DNA from: an uncultured Clostridia bacterium
GTDB taxonomy: Bacteria > Bacillota > Clostridia > Christensenellales > UBA1242
Reading direction: 5' to 3'
Length of the DNA: 40,275 bases
Assembly: GCA_947625165.1 (NCBI GenBank)
Contig: CANQNH010000004.1
Location: 1 to 40,275 of the forward strand
Numbering within the stretch: the first letter of the stretch is position 1; each line of letters begins with the position of its first letter. The notes beneath the pieces are model-generated. The model saw only the letters and a program-made list of their open reading frames with translations, did not search any database and was not told the origin of the DNA. The translations under genes and the position numbers were made by a program. Below, piece after piece: positions 10,111-19,713 of this stretch.

Positions 10111-10145
10111 AAGAAGAAAACACTGAAATATGTGTTTTTTTCTTT
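10111..10145 (+). terminator. intrinsic terminator
   Basis: GAAAACAC-tgaaatat-GTGTTTTTTTC stem plus T-run. Confidence 0.7.
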
Positions 10146-10235
10146 TAAAAGTTTGAAATATGTGATAAAATTATAAATTGAAATCCAAATGAACTTTTCG
10201 TTGAAGTTCGCATCAAAATTTGCTATGGAGAAAAT

Positions 10236-13058
10236 ATGAAAAACTCAATCATAATCAAAGGCGCAAAAGAAAATAACCTCAAAAACATTAATTTGGAAAT
10301 ACCGCGTGACAAATTCATCGTTTTCACTGGTGTGAGCGGCTCGGGGAAGAGTTCGCTTGCTTTCGGCACGATTTTTGCTGAGGGGCAAAGGCGATATATT
10401 GAAAGCCTTTCTTCATATGCTCGTCAATTTTTGGGCGCAGCGCAAAAACCGGATGTGGAGGTGATTGAAGGACTGTCGCCGGCAATCTCAATTGACCAAA
10501 AAACAACAAATCGCAATCCGCGCTCAACAGTTGGAACGGTGACGGAGATTTATGACTATTTGCGACTTTTGTTTGCGCGCGTTGGAACGCCATATTGTCC
10601 GCACTGCCACAAAGAAGTCAAGCAGCAGACAATCGACCAAATTGTTGACAGCATCAAAGAACTTGGCGAAGGCGCAAAACTGACAATTATGGCTCCGGTT
10701 GTTCGCGGGCAAAAGGGGCGTCACGAAAAACTGCTTGACAGCCTCAAAAGAAGTGGATATGTCCGCGTGGAGATTGATGGCAATGTTTTCACATTTGACG
10801 AGGAAATCTCACTTGACAAAAATCTTAAACATAACATCAATGTGGTTGTGGACAGAATAACTTTGAAGGACGGCAAAGACACGCGTCTGACGGGGAGTTT
10901 GGAAACCGCACTCAAACTTGGCGAGGGGCTGGTGATTGTCTCCACAGACGAAAAAAAAGAAACCTATTCCACAAACTATGCCTGCCCAGAATGTGGCTGG
11001 ACTTTGGAGGAAATCACGCCAAGGCTGTTTTCGTTCAATGCGCCATACGGGGCTTGTCCGCACTGCACCGGGCTTGGATACACGCTTGACATTGACGAAA
11101 GTTTGGTGCTTAAACATTCCGACCTCTCGGTCAACGAGGGTGCTTTCAACAACACAGGCTGGAAGATGGAACCCGGCTCGATGGCGAAGTCATATATCAC
11201 ATCGGTTGCTCAGGCGTTTGACATTGATTTGGATGTGCCTGTCAAAAAACTTCCAAAAGAAAAACTCAACATTTTGCTGTATGGCACAGGCAGTGAGAAA
11301 GTGGATGTGGAGATTGCAAACCAGCGTGGGCGACACTTGTTGGCGGTCAATTTTGAAGGCATCATCAACAATCTTCGCAGGCGCTATCGTGAAAGCACAA
11401 GCGAGTGGGTGAAGTTTGAAATTGGGCGCTTTATGCGTGAGCAGACTTGTTCTGTTTGTCACGGGAAGCGTTTGAACGAGAGCGCTCTTTCTGTGAAGAT
11501 AAATCGAAAAGATATTGATGATTTTTGCAATTATTCCATCAAAAGCCTGATCCCTATTTGTGAGAATTTGGAACTTAACAAAACCAAAATGCAGATTGCA
11601 GAGCCAATTTTGAAAGAAGTTTTGTCGCGTTTGAACTTTTTGCAGGATGTGGGGCTTTCCTATCTCAACCTCAATCGCTCGGCGGAGAGTTTGTCTGGCG
11701 GTGAGGCGCAAAGAATACGCCTTGCAACGCAGATTGGAAGCGGTCTTGTGGGTGTTTTATACATCCTTGATGAGCCATCCATTGGGCTGCATCAAAGGGA
11801 TAACGAAAAACTTTTGAACACTCTCAAAAAACTCAAGGATTTGGGCAACACCTTGATTGTTGTTGAACACGATGAGGACACAATGCGTGCGGCGGACTAT
11901 CTTGTGGATGTTGGGCCATACGCGGGCATACATGGCGGCGAGATTGTTGCGGCCGGCACGGTTGAAGAGGTTTTGAAAAGCAAAAAGTCAATCACGGCGG
12001 CATTTCTTCGTGGAGATGAAAAAATTGAAGTCCCAAAAGAGCGCAGAAAACCAAAAGATTTTGTGACGATTTTGGGCGCAAAGCAAAACAACCTGAAAAA
12101 TGTTGATGTTCAAATCCCAACGGGCGTTTTGACGCTTGTCACGGGTGTTTCGGGCGGCGGAAAGTCAAGTTTGATTGACGGAGTTTTATTTCCATATCTT
12201 TCCAATCAACTCAACAACAGCAAGTTGGAACTTGGCAAGTGCAAGGAAATCAAAAACGTGGAGGTTTTGGACAAAGTCATCAACATCGACCAAGCGCCGA
12301 TTGGCAGAACGCCGCGTTCAAATCCTGCCACCTACACGGGCGTTTTCACTGCAATACGAGACCTGTTTGCAGCCACGCCAGATGCCAAAGCGCGCGGTTT
12401 TGGCACGGGCAGGTTTTCATTTAATGTCAAAGGTGGGCGATGTGAAGCGTGTGAGGGCGCTGGCGTGAAGGAAATTGAGATGTATTTCCTGCCAGACATA
12501 ACTGTTCCTTGTGAGGTGTGCAAAGGGAAACGATACAACCGCGAAACTTTGGAAGTGAAATATAAGGGAAAATCAATCAGCGATGTGCTGGATATGACGG
12601 TGGAGGAAGCACTCAAATTTTTTGAAAACATTCCTTCAATCAAAACCAAAATTCAGGCGCTTTTTGATGTTGGTCTTTCTTACATCAAACTTGGTCAACC
12701 AGCAACCACTCTTTCGGGCGGAGAGGCTCAGCGCGTGAAGTTGGCAACCGAACTTTCGCGCAAAGGCACGGGCAAGACGATGTATATTCTGGACGAGCCA
12801 ACCACCGGACTTCATATGTATGATGTCAAAAAACTGATTGCCATTCTGCAAAGGCTGGTGGATGCGGGGAACTCTGTTGTTGTGATTGAGCATAATTTGG
12901 ATGTCATCAAGTGTGCGGACTATATCATCGACCTTGGCCCAGAGGGCGGCGATGAGGGTGGAACGATTGTCGCAACCGGAATGCCGGAAGAGATTGTGAA
13001 ATGCAAAAATTCATACACAGGAATTTTTTTGAAAAAGATGTTGAAAAAAGAGGAGTGA
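10236..13058 (+). CDS. uvrA: excinuclease ABC subunit A
   Basis: [55 protein letters not shown] zinc finger, [12 protein letters not shown] and [15 protein letters not shown] signatures; SD GGAGA before ATG. Confidence 0.98.
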   Translation: MKNSIIIKGAKENNLKNINLEIPRDKFIVFTGVSGSGKSSLAFGTIFAEGQRRYIESLSSYARQFLGAAQKPDVEVIEGLSPAISIDQKTTNRNPRSTVGTVTEIYDYLRLLFARVGTPYCPHCHKEVKQQTIDQIVDSIKELGEGAKLTIMAPVVRGQKGRHEKLLDSLKRSGYVRVEIDGNVFTFDEEISLDKNLKHNINVVVDRITLKDGKDTRLTGSLETALKLGEGLVIVSTDEKKETYSTNYACPECGWTLEEITPRLFSFNAPYGACPHCTGLGYTLDIDESLVLKHSDLSVNEGAFNNTGWKMEPGSMAKSYITSVAQAFDIDLDVPVKKLPKEKLNILLYGTGSEKVDVEIANQRGRHLLAVNFEGIINNLRRRYRESTSEWVKFEIGRFMREQTCSVCHGKRLNESALSVKINRKDIDDFCNYSIKSLIPICENLELNKTKMQIAEPILKEVLSRLNFLQDVGLSYLNLNRSAESLSGGEAQRIRLATQIGSGLVGVLYILDEPSIGLHQRDNEKLLNTLKKLKDLGNTLIVVEHDEDTMRAADYLVDVGPYAGIHGGEIVAAGTVEEVLKSKKSITAAFLRGDEKIEVPKERRKPKDFVTILGAKQNNLKNVDVQIPTGVLTLVTGVSGGGKSSLIDGVLFPYLSNQLNNSKLELGKCKEIKNVEVLDKVINIDQAPIGRTPRSNPATYTGVFTAIRDLFAATPDAKARGFGTGRFSFNVKGGRCEACEGAGVKEIEMYFLPDITVPCEVCKGKRYNRETLEVKYKGKSISDVLDMTVEEALKFFENIPSIKTKIQALFDVGLSYIKLGQPATTLSGGEAQRVKLATELSRKGTGKTMYILDEPTTGLHMYDVKKLIAILQRLVDAGNSVVVIEHNLDVIKCADYIIDLGPEGGDEGGTIVATGMPEEIVKCKNSYTGIFLKKMLKKEE

Positions 13059-13076
13059 GAAACTTCTCTTTTTTTT
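13045..13076 (+). terminator. intrinsic terminator overlapping the uvrA stop
   Basis: AAGAGGAG-tgagaaa-CTTCTCTT followed by T-run. Confidence 0.8.
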
Positions 13077-13104
13077 GCGTGGGCGGCTTTCAAAGCATAA
13101 ATAT

Positions 13105-13134
13105 TTGACAAAACATATTGTCATATGCTAAAAT
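13105..13134 (+). promoter_or_regulatory. sigma-A promoter (TTGACA-N18-TAAAAT) immediately before the MBL-fold gene
   Basis: TTGACA 13105-13110; TAAAAT 13129-13134; ATG at 13143, 8 nt after the -10. Confidence 0.75.
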
Positions 13135-13142
13135 GAAAAGGT

Positions 13143-13928
13143 ATGCGAGTGATAAACCTTTCGTCCGGCAGTGACGGCAATTTGACATATGTTGAAACTG
13201 AAAATTCACGAATTTTGGTGGATGATGGTCTTTCGTGCAAAGAAACGGACAAGCGGTTGTCACTTTTGGGCATTTCGGGAAAGGATATCGATGCGGTGAT
13301 TGTGTCACATGAGCATTCTGACCACATTCGCGGCATTGATGTGTTCAGCAAAAAATATGACATTCCTGTTTTTGCTCACGAAGATGTTTGGCGCGGGATG
13401 TGGGATAAACTTGACCGTGTTGACGACAAAAACAGAAAGATTTTCACCGAAAAATTTGCCATCAAAGACCTTATCATTGACCCTGTGGAAGTGCCACACG
13501 ATGTCAAATGTTTTGGATTTTCTCTTTCGGATGGTGGCGAAAAAAGAATGAGCATTTTGACCGACCTTGGCCACACAACAGACAAAATTTTTGACAGTGT
13601 GAAGGGCAGCAGTTTGGTCTATTTGGAAGCAAATCACGACCTTGAAATGCTTCGGCACTGCGAAAAATATCCTCTTTCGCTGAGGATGCGTATTGCGGGA
13701 AACAATGGACACTTGTCCAACGATGCATCTGCACAGTTTATTGAGAAACTTGTAAATTCTGGCACAAAACAGATTGTTCTTGCGCACCTAAGCCAAGAAA
13801 ACAACACGCCGGAACTTGCGTACAATCACATTTGCTCTGTTCTTGCACAAAAAGGGCTTGTGGAGGGTGAAACCTTCCGCATCGATGTTGCGCTGACGAA
13901 GCCAACAACTTTGTTCCGGTTGAAATAG
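13143..13928 (+). CDS. walJ: MBL-fold metallohydrolase, WalJ/YycJ-like
   Basis: LSSGSDGNLTYVET...ILVDDGLSCKETDKRL, SHEHSDHIRGIDV, LEANHDLEML, NGHLSN: YycJ-type beta-lactamase fold motifs. Confidence 0.88.
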   Translation: MRVINLSSGSDGNLTYVETENSRILVDDGLSCKETDKRLSLLGISGKDIDAVIVSHEHSDHIRGIDVFSKKYDIPVFAHEDVWRGMWDKLDRVDDKNRKIFTEKFAIKDLIIDPVEVPHDVKCFGFSLSDGGEKRMSILTDLGHTTDKIFDSVKGSSLVYLEANHDLEMLRHCEKYPLSLRMRIAGNNGHLSNDASAQFIEKLVNSGTKQIVLAHLSQENNTPELAYNHICSVLAQKGLVEGETFRIDVALTKPTTLFRLK

Positions 13929-14054
13929 GAATTTTGACAATTCTTGCTCAAATGCGTGTTTGGTAAGAAAGAGTTTTTAAATTTGCACAACTTTTTGTTT
14001 GAATTGCAAAAAATATTTCCTGAAAGTGAAGAAAAAAATGAAAGCGGAGAAAAA

Positions 14055-15746
14055 ATGGCGGAAAACTATAAGAGAAAATCTTATAAAGACTACATTCTGA
14101 TGGCAGCAGTCATCGTCATTTTTCTGTGTATGGTGGGGGCGGTCTATTTTTGCGCCATCGACAATGCTTGGCTTGTTGGCTTTGAGATTGAAACTGTTTC
14201 AACGCACGGGAAGATAACAGCAAACAAAAGCACTGCCAAGAAGGGCGAAACGGTTTTCATTCAATGTCAAGCCTATGATGGATATTTGTTCAAACACTTT
14301 TTGGTGAACGGCACTATTGTGGAAGGCGACTTTTTTGTTATGCCAAACAAAAAAGCGGTTGTGGAGGCCGAATATGATTTGATTGAATATGACATAAACT
14401 ATGTTGTTGACGACAGAATTCTTGCAAATGAAAATGTGACCACCTACACAGTTGAAACGCCGACCTTTGAAATTCTTCCTCCAACAACAGATGTTTTTCT
14501 TTTTGATGGTTGGTTTCGGGATGGCTCTCTCACAAACAGAGTGACAGAAATCAAACAAGGCAGTTTTGGCGATTTGACGCTTTATCCAAAACTTTCACAA
14601 TATCAATTTGAAAGCGGTCGGATTTCGACAAAAGAGAAAATCAAAACCGAACATTTCACGGTGGATATCTCTTCAAAAACCTATGTTCCTCCACATTTTG
14701 AAGAGAATTTGGAGAGTGTCTATCTTGCTGCCGAGGAAGTTTCTGGCCTCAGTTTTACAAATTCGGTTTTCAATTCGGATGGTCACGTTGGCATTGAGAT
14801 AACTGTTGCATCAAACGAAGCGACCGGAAATGAGTGCGGGAACACTCACACAATTTCTTTTGAACAGAAAATTGTTCTTGGAAAGGCAGATATGCTTTTG
14901 GGGAACACCTATATTCTTCCACGCTGCCTGTTTTCCATTTTGCAAAGTTCACAAACTTTTTGGTCTTTTCAGACGGCACTTGATGCGGGCTATGCGCAAT
15001 ACAGTTGCTTCAAATTGATTGAGTATCTTGAAAAAAACAATCCTGCGTTGGCAAGGACTATGGGCAAATCGGTGAAAGTTTTGCTTGATGATGTCACCGT
15101 ACTTCCAAACTTTATTTACACTCAGCCGGTTGAATATTGGATTGAGAATAGCACAGGGGTTTATGACAATCTCAATGGCGTGTTTGGCGTTGGGGTTGAG
15201 TTTATGCACTATCTTGATGATGTGTATGGGAACTACACAAAATGGTTTCTTGAATATGAGCGAAGAAATCCATCAGATGCCACCAGTGACAGAATTCAAG
15301 AAGTTGCCGCTGAGGACACTTTTGCGCTGTTCAAATCGGTCTATGGCGATAAGGTGTTTGACAATTTTTATTCCTATCTTCAAGAAAACGCCTTCTTTGT
15401 GCAGTTAGAAAATCTAGAGAACAGAAAGACATATGATTTGACAGGCTTGGACAGGACATATCTTTATCCACTTTTCCATTACAACGGGGATCAGGCAAGA
15501 ATAGAAAATTTTGCTTACAATAATCTGGTTGTTGATTTGACAGAAACAAAAAAATATTTGTCAGAATACAAAAACAGAAATAGCGCATATTTTATGCTGA
15601 AACTTTCTGATGAGGTCAGCGTGTCGTTGCTTTTCGAAGATGGTTCTGTGCAGAGGGTAACATCAAAAAATATTTCGGTTTTGGGGGTGAAGTATTTTCG
15701 TTTGAATGGAAGCGGCAGTTTGGCATCTATGGAAATTCAATATTGA
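14055..15746 (+). CDS. membrane-anchored/secreted protein with InlB B-repeat-like module and possible degenerate gluzincin-type domain
   Basis: Start set to ATG 14055 (SD GGAGA; MAENYKRKSYKDYILMAAVIVIFLCMVGAVYF TM). VSTHGKITANKSTAKKGETVFIQCQAYDGYLFKHFLVNG then INYVVDDRILANENVTTYTVE...FDGWF resemble divergent InlB B-repeats. Confidence 0.75.
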   Translation: MAENYKRKSYKDYILMAAVIVIFLCMVGAVYFCAIDNAWLVGFEIETVSTHGKITANKSTAKKGETVFIQCQAYDGYLFKHFLVNGTIVEGDFFVMPNKKAVVEAEYDLIEYDINYVVDDRILANENVTTYTVETPTFEILPPTTDVFLFDGWFRDGSLTNRVTEIKQGSFGDLTLYPKLSQYQFESGRISTKEKIKTEHFTVDISSKTYVPPHFEENLESVYLAAEEVSGLSFTNSVFNSDGHVGIEITVASNEATGNECGNTHTISFEQKIVLGKADMLLGNTYILPRCLFSILQSSQTFWSFQTALDAGYAQYSCFKLIEYLEKNNPALARTMGKSVKVLLDDVTVLPNFIYTQPVEYWIENSTGVYDNLNGVFGVGVEFMHYLDDVYGNYTKWFLEYERRNPSDATSDRIQEVAAEDTFALFKSVYGDKVFDNFYSYLQENAFFVQLENLENRKTYDLTGLDRTYLYPLFHYNGDQARIENFAYNNLVVDLTETKKYLSEYKNRNSAYFMLKLSDEVSVSLLFEDGSVQRVTSKNISVLGVKYFRLNGSGSLASMEIQY

Positions 15747-15920
15747 CAGCCTGATATTGATTGTGAAAATTTGATGAGAAAATTTTAATATAACAAGCAT
15801 AGAGCGTGTTTGAAAAAAATCAAAATAAAAAGATTAGAACACTAAAAAATAAAAAGCAGAATAAAAAAATAAAAATAAATTTTAGGCATTGAAAATTAAA
15901 ATAAAAATAATACGAAAAAA

Positions 15921-15950
15921 CAAAAACTGCCATAAAAAAGCAGTTTTTTC
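15921..15950 (+). terminator. intrinsic terminator (possibly bidirectional, convergent with fba)
   Basis: AAAAACTGC-cataaaaaa-GCAGTTTTTT perfect stem, A-run and T-run on the two sides. Confidence 0.85.
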
Positions 15951-16099
15951 AATTTTTTTGTTATTCTTTAACATTTTTTATTATTTTTTTGCAAATTTAA
16001 TATTTTTGTGAATTTTAAAAACGATTTTTGGCACTCTTTATTTTTTATTATTTTCTATAATTTTTATTTTATTAAAACTTTCTCTCTTTTTTTAATTTT

Positions 16100-17023
16100 T
16101 TATTTCACTCTGTTTTCGCAGTTGAAAGTGCGATTTTTTTCTTCAACAAGTTTAGTCATTTCTTCGATGGCAAGGAGGTTGGCATTTCTAATGTCAAAAT
16201 CTTTTGGGTTTTGCGCCAAATGTTTTCTTACTGTGGAGATGTATGCCAAGCGCATATCCGTGTCAGTGTTGATTTTGCAAATGTGAAAATTTTTTGCACA
16301 AGTTGACAGAATTTTTGCATCTGTGCCAGCAGCACCACTCATCTCGCCACCAAATTTGTTGATGATTTTGATGTATTTCTGTGGGACACTTGACGCACCG
16401 TGCAACACAAGTGGCACATTTGGAATTGCATTTTGAATTTCCTCAAGAATGTCAAAACGGATTTTGGGCTTTCCTTTATATTTGTATGCTCCGTGGCTTG
16501 TTCCAACCGCCACCGCAAGAGAGTTGCAACCTGTTTTTTCAACAAACTCTTTGGCTTTTTGAGGGTTTGTGAAAAGTGCTTCGTTTGCATTGACCGTGTC
16601 CTCAATTCCGGCAAGCACGCCAAGTTCTGCCTCAACAAACACACCTTTTTTGTGAGCGTATTGCACAACTTTTTTTGTGATTTTCACATTTTCCTCAAAA
16701 GAAAGCGAACTTCCGTCAAACATCACGCTGTCAAAGCCTGCATCCACCGCTCTTTTGCAAATTTCAAAACTTTTTCCGTGGTCAAGATGCAAAAAAATTG
16801 GCAACTTTTTATGCTCTTTTCGGATTGCCTCCACCATTGGCAAAATGTGGTTTTCGCCGATATAAGAAAATCCACCTTCACTGACAGCGACCAAAACGGG
16901 CGAATGTGTGTTTTCGCTTCCGTTGCAAATTGCTTTCAGCGTCTCCAAATTATTGAAATTGAATGCCCCAATTGCATATCCGTTTTTGAGAGCATCTTGA
17001 AAATAGAACTCCAAATCTTTCAT
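16100..17023 (-). CDS. fba: class II fructose-bisphosphate aldolase
   Basis: GAFNFNNLETLKAI, LHLDHGKSFEICKRAVDAGFDSVMFDGSSLSFEEN, EAELGVLAGIED, AVGTSHGAYK, LHGASSVP; SD AGGAG upstream. Confidence 0.96.
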   Translation of the reverse strand: MKDLEFYFQDALKNGYAIGAFNFNNLETLKAICNGSENTHSPVLVAVSEGGFSYIGENHILPMVEAIRKEHKKLPIFLHLDHGKSFEICKRAVDAGFDSVMFDGSSLSFEENVKITKKVVQYAHKKGVFVEAELGVLAGIEDTVNANEALFTNPQKAKEFVEKTGCNSLAVAVGTSHGAYKYKGKPKIRFDILEEIQNAIPNVPLVLHGASSVPQKYIKIINKFGGEMSGAAGTDAKILSTCAKNFHICKINTDTDMRLAYISTVRKHLAQNPKDFDIRNANLLAIEEMTKLVEEKNRTFNCENRVK

Positions 17024-17228
17024 TTTTTTTCTCCTGATGTTTGCAAAAAATTTTGTTTCTCAAATATTTTATCAAAACGGCGTAAAAAATCCAAATATTT
17101 TTGTTTTATTTCGCTTTATATATGCAAAAACGCACATTTTCGCTTCTTTTGAGATGTTTTTTCTCTCAAAAATCATTATGTCCAAATTCTTGGCATATAG
17201 TGGTTTTGTGAAAATGAGGGTTGTGTTT

Positions 17229-17915
17229 ATGAAGAAAAAATTGGCGTTTGCTTTTGTTTTGACTTTTGTCATCATCTTTCTTGGAGTTGCACTTTTTGGT
17301 TGTGGGACAAGCATTGTGACGCGTGTGGAGAAAAATATGGCAGAACGAACAGATGTTTACTATTTTGGAGTTGGCGACAATTTTTATGCGTCAATTGCTT
17401 CGGGTGAGAGGGAAAAAGACTATTTCATAAATGGCAAGTGTGATGACGAAAAAGTTGATTTTGCGCTTTTGACAATCAAGACGACTGCTGACAGCACAAA
17501 GAAAGTTTTGAGCGTTGAAGTTGTGATTGATGGTGAGAAAAAATCCTTCCAATTGTTGAAAAGACCAGATGCGGACAACACTTTTCAAACTGATATGGAG
17601 TTGAATTTGTCTGGTGACGAGAAAATCAGTTTGATGTTTGATGGTGAAAATTTGGATTTGGAGAATGAAAGCAAAAAGTTTGCCATTGACAGCAAAAAGG
17701 CGATAGAGATTGCCACTGTGCAACTTGCAGACAAAATCACGGAATGCAAAAAAGGGAACAATCTTGGTGCAGAGGGCTATCTTCGGGTGCTTGACAAAAA
17801 AGCCAACAACTTTGACGATATGTTTTGGTGCTTCACAGTTGTGAATGTGGAGCAGAAATCCTATTCGGTTGTGATTTCAACGGTTGATGGGTCTGTGAAA
17901 GCAATAAGTGAATGA
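17229..17915 (+). CDS. predicted lipoprotein, PepSY-like C-terminal region
   Basis: MKKKLAFAFVLTFVIIFLGVALFGCGTS lipoprotein signal peptide; C-terminus DDMFWCFTVVNVEQKSYSVVISTVDGSVKAIS is PepSY-like. Start moved from 17037. Confidence 0.75.
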   Translation: MKKKLAFAFVLTFVIIFLGVALFGCGTSIVTRVEKNMAERTDVYYFGVGDNFYASIASGEREKDYFINGKCDDEKVDFALLTIKTTADSTKKVLSVEVVIDGEKKSFQLLKRPDADNTFQTDMELNLSGDEKISLMFDGENLDLENESKKFAIDSKKAIEIATVQLADKITECKKGNNLGAEGYLRVLDKKANNFDDMFWCFTVVNVEQKSYSVVISTVDGSVKAISE

Positions 17916-17921
17916 TGTGGA

Positions 17922-17952
17922 CAAAGTGGAGGGTGAAACTTCCACTTTTTTG
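17922..17952 (+). terminator. intrinsic terminator directly abutting the hflX -35
   Basis: AAGTGGA-gggtgaaact-TCCACTT followed by TTTT. Confidence 0.85.
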
Positions 17953-17981
17953 TTGGAAACCAAGGCGATTTGTGATATAAT
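17953..17981 (+). promoter_or_regulatory. hflX promoter TTGGAA-N17-TATAAT, extended -10 TGA
   Basis: TTGGAA 17953-17958; TATAAT 17976-17981; GTG start 6 nt later. Confidence 0.85.
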
Positions 17982-17987
17982 CAAAAT

Positions 17988-19070
17988 GTGAAAAAGAGCG
18001 AAGAAACAAACGAAAACATTGTTGAACGAGCGGTTGTTTTTTGTCCTATCGAGAAAAACGAGGACAAAGACTGCCAATTTGCCGAGATTGAGCGGCTGTG
18101 TTTTTCTGCAGGGCTTGAGGTGGTCAAAATTTTCAGTCAGGGGATTGACGCATTCAACAGGCGGACAATTATGGGCAAAGGCAAGGTGGAGGAGATAAAG
18201 TTGTTTCTTTCAGAAAATCCTTGCGACACACTTGTGATGGACTATCAACTCACTGGCTCGCAACTAAGGAATTTGTCGGAAGAACTTGGCGTCAAGGTGA
18301 TTGACAGAATTTTGCTTATCATCGACATTTTTGCGCTGAATGCAAAGTCAAGTGAAGGCAAAATTGAGGTGAAATTGGCACAAAATCGCTATCTTTTGAC
18401 GCGACTTTCGTCTTTGCAGGGCAGTTTTGGCAGATTTGGTGGCAAGGGTGCTGGGATGCGCGGACCCGGCGAAACAAAGATTGAACTTGACCGAAGAAAA
18501 CTTGAAAAAGAGATTGTTTCCTTGCAGGCGGAGATTGAAAAAATCAAAGCAAGCAGAAAACAAAATCGCATTTTGAGGCAGAAAAATGGCATCAAAAGTG
18601 TGGTGCTTGGGGGATATACAAATGCAGGCAAAAGTTCGCTTTTCAACCTTTTGACAAAAGAAAACATCTATGCAGATGACAAACTTTTTGCCACGCTTGA
18701 CACAACAAGCAGAAGGCTGTTTTTGGGTGATGGTAAGTTTTGTTTGTTGACTGACACGGTGGGGTTCATCAGCAAACTGCCACACGAACTTGTTGAAAGT
18801 TTTTCAGCAACCTTGGAAGAGGTTTCATCAGCGGATTTGATTTTGCATATTGTGGATGTTTCGGACAAGTTCTTCAACAAAAACATTGAAATCACCAACA
18901 AAATTCTTGATGATTTGGGGGCAACAAAAAACAGAATCGTTGTGCTTAACAAGTGTGATTTGCTGCAAAAACCGATTGAAATCAAAGAAAATCAAATTTT
19001 GTTTTCTGTCAAAAACAAAACCAATTTGGACAAATTGAAAGAGTTGATTGGGCAGTGTTTGGAAGACTAG
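17988..19070 (+). CDS. hflX: GTPase HflX
   Basis: RRTIMGKGKVEEIK, GAGMRGPGETKIELDRR, GYTNAGKSSLFNLLT, DTVGFISKLPHELVESFSATLEE; GTG start. Confidence 0.97.
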   Translation: MKKSEETNENIVERAVVFCPIEKNEDKDCQFAEIERLCFSAGLEVVKIFSQGIDAFNRRTIMGKGKVEEIKLFLSENPCDTLVMDYQLTGSQLRNLSEELGVKVIDRILLIIDIFALNAKSSEGKIEVKLAQNRYLLTRLSSLQGSFGRFGGKGAGMRGPGETKIELDRRKLEKEIVSLQAEIEKIKASRKQNRILRQKNGIKSVVLGGYTNAGKSSLFNLLTKENIYADDKLFATLDTTSRRLFLGDGKFCLLTDTVGFISKLPHELVESFSATLEEVSSADLILHIVDVSDKFFNKNIEITNKILDDLGATKNRIVVLNKCDLLQKPIEIKENQILFSVKNKTNLDKLKELIGQCLED

Positions 19071-19076
19071 GAAAAA

Positions 19077-19108
19077 ACAAAAAACAGCATTTTTGCGCTG
19101 TTTTTTTT
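19077..19108 (+). terminator. intrinsic terminator after hflX
   Basis: AACAGC-atttttgc-GCTGTT plus T8. Confidence 0.85.
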
Positions 19109-19270
19109 GTTAAATTTAAAGTTTTTTCAATAAATTTCAATCTTTTTTTGCGGGTTTAGGACAGAATTTTTTTTCTTTTTTCTGCCGATTTTTTATTTTT
19201 CTTAAAAATGAAATTGCAATTTTTTGGAGTGTTTTGCTTTTGTTACAACTCTTGTGATAAAGACTTGCGA

Positions 19271-19483
19271 TTACTTGAATTCTTTTAATTTTTTCACAAG
19301 GAAGTCAACGTCAACACCGTGAACGGCGGCTGCCTCTTCAACCGTTTCCATCTGGCTGACAGGGCAGGCAACGCAGTGCATTCCAAAGCCGAGAAAAACC
19401 TCTTCCAAATTTGGATTTTGCTTCAAAACCTCACCAATTGTCATTTCTTTTGTGATTTCTTTTGGCACAAATTTCTTTTTCAT
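19271..19483 (-). CDS. DUF1858 / hybrid-cluster-protein-associated redox disulfide domain protein
   Basis: MKKKFVPKEITKEMTIGEVLKQNPNLEEVFLGFGMHCVACPVSQMETVEEAAAVHGVDVDFLVKKL; conserved CxxC. Start moved to 19483 (SD GGAGA on minus strand). Confidence 0.9.
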   Translation of the reverse strand: MKKKFVPKEITKEMTIGEVLKQNPNLEEVFLGFGMHCVACPVSQMETVEEAAAVHGVDVDFLVKKLKEFK

Positions 19484-19510
19484 ATTTTCTCTCCTTTTCA
19501 AATTTGAAAA

Positions 19511-19526
19511 GTGTGAATTTTCACAC
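19511..19526. promoter_or_regulatory. palindrome GTGTGAA-TT-TTCACAC upstream of the DUF1858 gene
   Basis: Perfect 7-bp arms with a 2-bp centre, 28 bp upstream of the minus-strand start. Confidence 0.5.
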
Positions 19527-19713
19527 GAAAAGATTTCTTTTCTGCGAAATATTTTATCACAATTGCAGTTTTTTTTCAAGGGAAAACGCTTATTTTTTCC
19601 TTTTTTCTTGCAAAAAATGTTGATTTTTGTCAAAAACATCCGAAAAGATGCTTTTTTTGTGCTTTACTTCAAATGTTGCTTCGGCGTTTCATAGAATAAA
19701 ACAAGGCGGTTTG

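Noticed and set aside
10191-10209. Canonical SOS (LexA) box upstream of uvrA
   Set aside because: GAAC and GTTC are separated by 11 nt instead of 4; retained only as an unexplained inverted repeat.
16400-17152. 250-aa plus-strand ORF over fba
   Set aside because: Antisense to a clear class II aldolase; Cys/Phe/His-rich artefact.
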